Source: Candidatus Woesearchaeota archaeon (GTDB lineage Archaea; Nanobdellota; Nanobdellia; Woesearchaeales; JABGXB01). From it: DNA of 64,000 bases. The position numbers were made by a program, and so were the translations under genes. The stretch is from assembly GCA_018675975.1 (NCBI GenBank), contig JABGXB010000002.1, positions 256,098-320,097 on the forward strand. Reading direction: 5' to 3'. This document shows, one piece after another, positions 57,825-64,000 of this stretch. The stretch's first letter is position 1. Each line of letters starts with the position of its first letter. The notes under the pieces are model-generated. The model made no database searches, was not told the DNA's origin, and was given only the letters and a program-made list of their open reading frames with translations.

Positions 57825-58793
57825 ATGAGATATTCACGTCATTTAAATTTAGATAGGCCTAAAATAAATAGAAAAGATTTAGACATTAATCTAATAATAA
57901 TTGGCTGTGGTGGAATAGGCAATAATATAGCCTATTTGTGTGCAAGCTTAGGCATAAAAAACATATATTTAATTGATGGAGATATTATTGAAATTAGTAA
58001 TTTAAATAGACAAACACTATTTTTTGAAAAAGATATACTAAAATCAAAATCTAAAGTTTTATGTGAAAAATTAAAAAAAATTAATAGCCAAATAAATATT
58101 AAATATAGTTCAAAAACTGTAGACCAATTAAATATTGATAACATATTAAATATAAATAATAAAGATAAAACTATTATAATTGACGCCACAGATAATATGA
58201 ATACAAGATTTTTATTAAATGATTATTGTATAAAAAATAAAATAAAATTTATTAGCTCATCAACCATAATGACAACAGGATATGTTTATTCACACATCCC
58301 ATCATTAAATAATGCTTGTTTAAATTGTTTTTTAGAAAATAAAAAATCTAATGCTAGTTGTGGAATTGAAGGAGTATTAAATGGAAGTTTATTTATGTGT
58401 GCAAGCATAATGATTAGTGAAATTATAAAAATAATCAATAAAGAATATAATACAAAAAACATACCAAAATTAATTAAATTCAATTCATATGATTATAAAA
58501 TCCAATTAATTAATATTAATAAAAATAAAAAATGTAATACATGTAAAAATAAAAAATTTATACATTTAGACAATAAAAAAGAAATGCAATTTTGCTCAAA
58601 AAATTTTCAAAAAAAATTTAATAAAAAAGATTATGAAAAAGTTAAAAAAAGAATTAAATCAAAAAAAAAAATAAACGACTTGAATATTGGTTTTTCTTTT
58701 GAAAATATAATTGTATTTAAAATGGGTAAAATATTAATTAAAGAAAGTACAAAACAAAGAGCAAATATAAAATTTAATCAATATTTCACATAA
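57825..58793 (+). CDS. E1-like ubiquitin-activating family enzyme (ThiF/MoeB/HesA)
   Basis: This 322-residue protein has the E1-like nucleotide-binding fold: GCGGIGNN at 27-34, DGDIIEISNLNRQ at 51-63 and IDATDNMNTRFLLND near 119. A zinc site is CLNC (165, 168) with CNTC (237, 240). A catalytic cysteine candidate is Cys179 in ASCGIEGVLNG. The C-terminal 80 residues resemble the small domain at the end of ThiF/UBA-type proteins. Such enzymes adenylate the C terminus of ubiquitin-like or sulfur-carrier proteins for tRNA thiolation, cofactor synthesis or protein modification. No carrier gene is adjacent. Confidence 0.9.
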   Translation: MRYSRHLNLDRPKINRKDLDINLIIIGCGGIGNNIAYLCASLGIKNIYLIDGDIIEISNLNRQTLFFEKDILKSKSKVLCEKLKKINSQINIKYSSKTVDQLNIDNILNINNKDKTIIIDATDNMNTRFLLNDYCIKNKIKFISSSTIMTTGYVYSHIPSLNNACLNCFLENKKSNASCGIEGVLNGSLFMCASIMISEIIKIINKEYNTKNIPKLIKFNSYDYKIQLININKNKKCNTCKNKKFIHLDNKKEMQFCSKNFQKKFNKKDYEKVKKRIKSKKKINDLNIGFSFENIIVFKMGKILIKESTKQRANIKFNQYFT

Positions 58794-58828
58794 TTTTATA
58801 AGAATATAATAATTTTAAAGCAATAAAG

Positions 58829-60760
58829 ATGATAAAAATAAAATTATCTGATGGGACTGAAAAAAAAGTAAAAGAGGGTATTACTGTTTTTGAATTAGTA
58901 TCTGAAATAGACTCAAAACTATCCACATCTTGCATTGGTGCAATAATTACTCAAAAAGATAATTCTACATTAATTGACAATATTACACCCATCAATTTTA
59001 ATTGTTCCATAAAATTTATTACAAATCAAAATAATGAAGCATATGAAATAATAAGACATAGTTGTGCACATTTACTGGCACATGCAGTAAGTGAATTATT
59101 CCCTTATGCAAAAACAACAATCGGCCCTACAACACATAATGGATTTTATTATGATTTTGATCATGAACCATTTTCTGAAGAAGATTTAAAAAAAATAGAA
59201 ATAAAAATGAAAGAAATTGCAAAAAGCAATTTAGAAATTAAAAGAGAAGAAATAAGCAAAAAAGAAGCTTTAGAATTATTCAAAGATAATGAATTTAAAA
59301 TAGAAATAATAAAAGAACTGCCTGAAAATGAACCAATTACAATATATAAGCAAGGAGATTGGTTTGATTTATGTCGTGGGCCACACATACAAAATACAAG
59401 AAAATTAGTTGGATTCAAATTAGATAAATCCACAGGTGCATACTGGAGAGGAGATTCTAAAAATAAACAACTACAGAGAATTTATGGTTTTGCATTTTTT
59501 GATAAAAAAGAATTAAATACATATTTACTAGAATTAGAACAAGCAAAAAAAAGAGACCATAAAAAAATTGCAAAAGATTTAAATTTATACATGATTGATG
59601 AGTTAGTTGGAAAAGGTTTACCAATGTGGCTGCCAAAAGGTCAAATTTTAAAAAATGAAATTGAAAAATTAGCAAATGAAATTGAAAATGAAGAAAATTA
59701 TTTACAAGTATCGACACCACATTTAGCAAAAGAAGAATTATTTTTAAAATCAGGTCACTTACCCCATTACAAAGAAGGAATGTACCCTTCAATGGAAATG
59801 GATGACGGAACATATTATTTAAAGGCAATGAATTGTCCATTCCATCATTTAATATTTTCACACAAACCAAAAAGTTACAAAGAATTACCAATTAAATTAG
59901 CAGAATATGGAACTTGTTACCGTAATGAATTATCTGGTGCATTATCAGGATTATTAAGAGTTAGAATGTTAAGCATGAACGACGCACACATTTATTGTAC
60001 AAAAAATCAAATTGAAGCTGAAATTAAAAAAGTTATTTTAATGGTAAAAAAATATTATGAATTATTTAAATTTGAAAATTATTATTTTAGACTATCAACA
60101 TGGGATTCAAAAAATAAAGAAAAATATATTGATGAGCCAAAAAATTGGAATTATACTCAAAAAATATTAAGAAACATATTAAAAAAATTAAAAGTTGAAT
60201 ATACAGAAGTATCTGATGAGGCAGCATTTTATGGACCAAAAATAGACATACAATTTAAAACAGTATTAGGCCGTGAAGAAACAATGTCAACAATTCAATT
60301 AGATTTTGCCGCAAAGAAAAAATTTGATTTAAAATATACTGACAAAAATGGAGAATTAAATAATGAAGTATTTGTAATTCACAGAGCACCCTTAAGCACA
60401 CATGAAAGATTTAGTGCATTTTTAATAGAACATTATGAAGGAAGATTTCCATTATGGTTAAATCCAAATCAAATAAAAATCTGTCCAGTATCAGACATAT
60501 TTTTAAAATATTCACAAAAAATATATAAAAAAATTAAAAAATTAGATTTCAGAGTTGAATTAGATAAAACAAGCGATGGAATAAGTAAAAAAATAAGAAA
60601 TGCCCAATTGGAAAAATATAATTATATGATAGTTATTGGAGAAAAAGAAATCGAATCCAAAACTATAACTATAAGAGACAGAACGGGAAAAAATAATTCT
60701 AATATTGAATTAAAAGAATTCTTAAAATCAATAAAAAAAGAAAGAGAATTTAGGGAATAA
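58829..60760 (+). CDS. thrS: Threonyl-tRNA synthetase, bacterial-type with TGS and N2 editing domain
   Basis: This 643-residue ThrRS has a TGS domain (1-62), the second-type editing domain with HxxxH (His77, His81) and LCRGPH (Cys182, His186), the class II core (GTCYRNELSGALSGLLRVR, AMNCPFHH) and the C-terminal anticodon-binding domain. This is the bacterial/eukaryotic architecture. Most archaeal ThrRS proteins instead carry an N-terminal domain related to D-aminoacyl-tRNA deacylase. Phrases such as YWRGDSKNKQLQRIYG are close to bacterial ThrRS. Transfer from bacteria is the simplest explanation. All zinc and editing ligands seen are intact. Confidence 0.95.
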   Translation: MIKIKLSDGTEKKVKEGITVFELVSEIDSKLSTSCIGAIITQKDNSTLIDNITPINFNCSIKFITNQNNEAYEIIRHSCAHLLAHAVSELFPYAKTTIGPTTHNGFYYDFDHEPFSEEDLKKIEIKMKEIAKSNLEIKREEISKKEALELFKDNEFKIEIIKELPENEPITIYKQGDWFDLCRGPHIQNTRKLVGFKLDKSTGAYWRGDSKNKQLQRIYGFAFFDKKELNTYLLELEQAKKRDHKKIAKDLNLYMIDELVGKGLPMWLPKGQILKNEIEKLANEIENEENYLQVSTPHLAKEELFLKSGHLPHYKEGMYPSMEMDDGTYYLKAMNCPFHHLIFSHKPKSYKELPIKLAEYGTCYRNELSGALSGLLRVRMLSMNDAHIYCTKNQIEAEIKKVILMVKKYYELFKFENYYFRLSTWDSKNKEKYIDEPKNWNYTQKILRNILKKLKVEYTEVSDEAAFYGPKIDIQFKTVLGREETMSTIQLDFAAKKKFDLKYTDKNGELNNEVFVIHRAPLSTHERFSAFLIEHYEGRFPLWLNPNQIKICPVSDIFLKYSQKIYKKIKKLDFRVELDKTSDGISKKIRNAQLEKYNYMIVIGEKEIESKTITIRDRTGKNNSNIELKEFLKSIKKEREFRE

Positions 60761-60802
60761 TATTGACCAATTTTATAAATTATAAAAAATTACAGTTTTA
60801 TA

Positions 60803-62698
60803 ATGCAATATAAAAAATTCACCCTAGATAAATTTCAAGTAGATGCAATAGATTCTATTGAAAAAGGAAATTCTGTTGTAGTTTCAGCATCAACTGGTAC
60901 TGGAAAAACTCTAATTGCTGATTATATTATTGATAAATATATTAAAAAAAATAGAAGAATAATTTATACTGCACCAATTAAGGCATTATCTAGTCAAAAA
61001 TATAGAGATTTTAAAGAAGAATATGGTGAAGATAAAATTGGCTTAATGACTGGAGATATCGTAATTAACCCCCAAGCACCAATAATTGTAATGACAACTG
61101 AAATATATAGAAATATGTTAATTACAAAAGACCCATGCATTGATTATATTAGTTATGTAATTTTTGATGAAATTCATTTTATTAATGATATTGAAAGAGG
61201 AACAATTTGGGAAGAAAGTATTATTTTTTCACCACCACATATTAGATTTTTATGTCTTTCAGCTACAATACCAAATAAAGTTGAATTTGCAGATTGGATT
61301 TGTAAAATTAAAAATCATACTGTAGATGTAGTTGAAAATGTAAAAAGAGCTGTACCATTAAATCATAGCATATATGATCCTGAAAAAGGATTAACAGATA
61401 TAAATTTATTAATTAAAGAAAAAAAAAGAAGAAAAAAAAAATATGGTAGAACAGATGAAGATCAATTAGTCCATATTGATTTAATCGACATATTATTTGA
61501 AAAAAAATTATTACCTGCAATATATTTTAATTTTTCAAGAAAACAATGTGAATATAAGGCAAAAGAATTATCAAAAAATATAGATTTTTTAAATTCAAAT
61601 GAAAAAAAAGAAGTTATTGGAAAAATAAATGAAATAGTTCCAAATAATTTAAAAGTATTAAAATCATTTTCATTATTAAAAAAAACATTAACTAAAGGAA
61701 TTGGCTTTCATCATGCTGGAATTGTTCCAAAATTTAAAGAATTAGTTGAAATTTTATTTGGAAATGGCTTAGTTAAAGTATTATATGCAACTGAAACTTT
61801 TGCAGTTGGAATTAATATGCCAGCAAAAACAGTTTGTTTTGCAAGTTTATTAAAATACGATGGTGTAAATACTAGATATTTAAATAGCAAAGAATATTTT
61901 CAATTGGCAGGAAGAGCTGGAAGACGGGGAATTGATAAAATTGGTAATGCAATTGCAGTAATCGATAATAACAATTTAGATTTAGAAAGAATTAAAAAAT
62001 TTACAACCAGAGACATTGATCCAATAATATCACAATTTAAATTATCAATTAATACAGTATTAAATTTAGTTTATTATCATAAAGAAGACGAAATTAAAAC
62101 AATATTGAAAAATAATTTTGATTATTATTTAAAACAAAAATCAAATAAAAAAACTAACATAATTAATTCATATAATAATAGATTAAAATTATTAAAAAAA
62201 TTAGAATTTATTGACCAAGATAATATTTTAACAAATAAAGGAATTTTTGCAAGGCACATATATAGTAATGAAATTTTAATTGGTGAAATATTTAATTCTC
62301 AAAATATAAATAATTTAAATGAAAAAGAATTATTAGTTTTAATAGGTTTAATTGTATATGAGCCCAAAAGATCAAATAGATTTAAAATATCTAGAAAATA
62401 TAAAAATCATTTAATTGTATTTAATAAATTAAAATCAAATAATTACTTTTTTAAAAATTGTAATCAAACACATTTAGCATATATGGATTTCATTATAAGA
62501 AATTGGATTAATAATTATAATATAAGTGAATTATTAAATCATTGTAATTTACAAGAAGGTGATATAATAAGACTATTTAGACAAATAATTGACGTAATGA
62601 GACAAATAAAAAAAGCAAATGTAGATCAAAATTTACAAAATAAATTAACTAAAGCAATTGAAATAATAAATCAAGACATAATTAAAGTAGAATTCTAA
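60803..62698 (+). CDS. Ski2-like DExH RNA/DNA helicase
   Basis: This 631-residue helicase has motif I SASTGTGKT, motif Ia TAPIKALSSQKYRDF, motif II DEIH, motif III LSATIPN, motif IV-V ETFAVGINMPAKT and motif VI QLAGRAGRRG. The DEIH box and TAPIKALS resemble the Ski2/Mtr4 branch of exosome-linked RNA helicases rather than Hel308. The C-terminal third (from about 440) is helical and unassigned, without the Mtr4 arch. A probable role in RNA processing or decay is inferred. Its 3' end overlaps the convergent permease by 4 bases. Confidence 0.9.
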   Translation: MQYKKFTLDKFQVDAIDSIEKGNSVVVSASTGTGKTLIADYIIDKYIKKNRRIIYTAPIKALSSQKYRDFKEEYGEDKIGLMTGDIVINPQAPIIVMTTEIYRNMLITKDPCIDYISYVIFDEIHFINDIERGTIWEESIIFSPPHIRFLCLSATIPNKVEFADWICKIKNHTVDVVENVKRAVPLNHSIYDPEKGLTDINLLIKEKKRRKKKYGRTDEDQLVHIDLIDILFEKKLLPAIYFNFSRKQCEYKAKELSKNIDFLNSNEKKEVIGKINEIVPNNLKVLKSFSLLKKTLTKGIGFHHAGIVPKFKELVEILFGNGLVKVLYATETFAVGINMPAKTVCFASLLKYDGVNTRYLNSKEYFQLAGRAGRRGIDKIGNAIAVIDNNNLDLERIKKFTTRDIDPIISQFKLSINTVLNLVYYHKEDEIKTILKNNFDYYLKQKSNKKTNIINSYNNRLKLLKKLEFIDQDNILTNKGIFARHIYSNEILIGEIFNSQNINNLNEKELLVLIGLIVYEPKRSNRFKISRKYKNHLIVFNKLKSNNYFFKNCNQTHLAYMDFIIRNWINNYNISELLNHCNLQEGDIIRLFRQIIDVMRQIKKANVDQNLQNKLTKAIEIINQDIIKVEF

Positions 62699-63954
62699 AA
62701 AATAAATGAAAAAATAAGTCCAATTATAATTAATAAGAATCCATATAAAATAATTTTTATTGGCATACTAAATAAAAGAAATAGACAAACTAATATACCA
62801 AAAAAAGGTATAATTGGAAATTTACCAAAATTAAATGGAACCTTAAATGGACGTTTTAAATTTGGTTTGGTATACCTCAATACAATTAAAGATAAATTAA
62901 TTACAATAAAAATAAAAAATAATGTGAAATTTGTTAAATTTGCAACTAATAAAATATCATTAAAAAACAAAAATGAAATTGAAATTAAACAAATAATAAT
63001 AATTGAAACCCAAGGTGTTCTATTAATTTTATGAACTTTTGAAAAAATATTTGGAAGTGATTTACTTTTTGACATTCCATAAATAATTCTAGAAGTTGAA
63101 AGTAATAATAATAAGGAAGTATTTGCTGTTGCAAATAATGCAATTATTGCTAATATTAAAGATGCATTATCACCTAATGCTGTTTGCGCCACATCACTTA
63201 ACGGTGCATTAGATACACCTAAAGCTTCAGGAGACATTACTGAAACCGCTGAAATTGCCACCAAAACATAAATGATTGTAGTAAAAATAACCGAATAAAT
63301 TATTGCACGTGGAATATTTGTTTTTGGTTTTTTAGTTTCTTCAGATAAACGCACAATATCTTCAAAACCCATATATGCAAAAAAAATTAATGCCGCAGAA
63401 GTAAATAATCCTGACAAGGATGGCATATCAAAATAATTAATATTTACCATATCAAATTTAGGAAGACCAATAAAAATAATCATAATTAAACCTGCAGCTT
63501 CAATTAAAGTAAAAACTACTGCAATATTAGTTGAAAAATTAATACCTTTAAATAATAAATAACAAATTATTAATAATAAAATAATTGCAGGAACTATTAT
63601 TGACGTATTAAAAATTGAACTAAAATATCCACCAAAACCTGATGCAACAGTTGAAGAAGAAATTATTCCACCAAAAATTGCAAGCCACCCAATTAAAAAA
63701 GCAAATTTAAGTCCAAATGCTTTTTTTGTATATATATATTCAGCAGATGATTTTGGAAACATTGAACTTAGTTCAGCAAAACTTAAACCAGAAAAAACTG
63801 CCACTAGTGCAGCAATCAAAAAGGAAATCCACATGGCATTCCCAGCTAAAAAAGCAGCCTTTCCAATTAAAGCATAAATACCTGCACCCAATATAATTCC
63901 AATACCAGAAATTGTGACTTTCCATAAACTCAAACTTCTTTTAAGTTTCACCAT
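62695..63954 (-). CDS. APC-family amino acid permease
   Basis: From ATG 63954 this protein has 419 residues and about twelve transmembrane helices. It opens LWKVTISGIGIILGAGIYAL, the conserved helix 1 GxG turn of the APC superfamily, and contains FSGLSFAELSSMFPKSSAEY and FFAYMGFEDIVRLSEETKKP. This is the amino acid/cation permease branch. A GTG at 63975 could add seven residues. The substrate is not evident. It is convergent with the Ski2-like helicase. Confidence 0.93.
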   Translation of the reverse strand: MVKLKRSLSLWKVTISGIGIILGAGIYALIGKAAFLAGNAMWISFLIAALVAVFSGLSFAELSSMFPKSSAEYIYTKKAFGLKFAFLIGWLAIFGGIISSSTVASGFGGYFSSIFNTSIIVPAIILLLIICYLLFKGINFSTNIAVVFTLIEAAGLIMIIFIGLPKFDMVNINYFDMPSLSGLFTSAALIFFAYMGFEDIVRLSEETKKPKTNIPRAIIYSVIFTTIIYVLVAISAVSVMSPEALGVSNAPLSDVAQTALGDNASLILAIIALFATANTSLLLLLSTSRIIYGMSKSKSLPNIFSKVHKINRTPWVSIIIICLISISFLFFNDILLVANLTNFTLFFIFIVINLSLIVLRYTKPNLKRPFKVPFNFGKFPIIPFFGILVCLFLLFSMPIKIILYGFLLIIIGLIFSFIF

Positions 63955-64000
63955 GTAGATTAATATATATTTCACATAATAAAGGTTATTGTTTAAATTT

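Noticed and set aside
1-64000. CRISPR array or transposon
   Set aside because: No regularly spaced repeat series, no transposase or integrase, and no paired terminal inverted repeats were seen.

Overview
The window is a strongly A+T-rich, gene-dense piece of an archaeal chromosome, most likely from a DPANN lineage (Woesearchaeota/Pacearchaeota-like). The archaeal assignment rests on archaeal/eukaryotic-type ribosomal proteins (S27e, S8e, S4e, L10e, L14e, L19e, L32e, L34e), aIF2-alpha, Nop10, RNase P protein p29, ZPR1, Hef, SepF, a PAC2 chaperone, intron-containing tRNA-Trp and tRNA-Tyr, and a box C/D guide RNA. The DPANN placement rests mainly on a one-polypeptide primase that joins the PriS catalytic core to a PriL-type Fe-S domain, as described for Nanoarchaeum, and on many short lineage-type coiled-coil and membrane proteins. 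The phylum is an inference. All three stop codons behave as standard stops, and ATG, GTG and TTG starts all occur. TATA-like boxes often lie 20-30 bases before the start codon, so many transcripts may be leaderless; other genes carry a GAGG-type ribosome binding site.

Layout. 1-3.8 kb (minus): a MacB/LolD-type ABC ATPase with a secreted beta-sandwich partner, a MinD/ParA-like ATPase and a HerA-type ATPase. 3.8-5.2 kb (plus): a structured intergenic stretch, then rps27e-aIF2alpha-nop10. 5.2-9.4 kb: unknown membrane and disordered proteins, then a tandem duplication involving a gene pair, a tRNA-Thr end and a coiled-coil gene. 9.4-17.5 kb: ZPR1, L10e, a GT2/thioredoxin-like operon, SepF, a short histone-fold protein, LspA and three coiled-coil or low-complexity proteins, then S8e. 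17.5-20 kb: three small helical proteins, a second MinD-like ATPase, tRNA-His and tRNA-Tyr. 20-29 kb: aIF5B/IF-2, Hef, a PRC-barrel protein, a protease-dead M50 relative, a TraB-type protein, a dolichol-kinase-like protein and tRNA-Trp. 29-31.2 kb: an SLH-domain surface protein and a lipoprotein. 31.2-33.4 kb: L14e, L34e and the fused primase on the minus strand.

33.7-45.2 kb is one long plus-strand ribosomal protein operon (L3 to L15, archaeal S10 plus spc order), with a clear box C/D sRNA between rpl3 and rpl4. Three minus-strand genes then separate L15 from secY, which is followed by an EMC3/DUF106 insertase and PAC2. 50.5-55.7 kb (minus) holds a response regulator/histidine kinase pair, a DEDDh exonuclease, and an ABC-2 permease whose ATPase partner has lost every catalytic motif. 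55.8-57.8 kb holds a secreted acidic coiled-coil protein, a lipoprotein and an unknown. 57.8-64 kb holds an E1-like ThiF/MoeB enzyme, a bacterial-type ThrRS, a Ski2-like helicase and an APC transporter.

No transposase, integrase, CRISPR array or rRNA gene is visible. The strongest unexpected items are the operon-embedded C/D sRNA, the tRNA-tail tandem duplication with its gene remnant, the catalytically dead ABC ATPase, the SLH plus coiled-coil protein beside a lipoprotein, and the structured RNA element in front of rpl14e.
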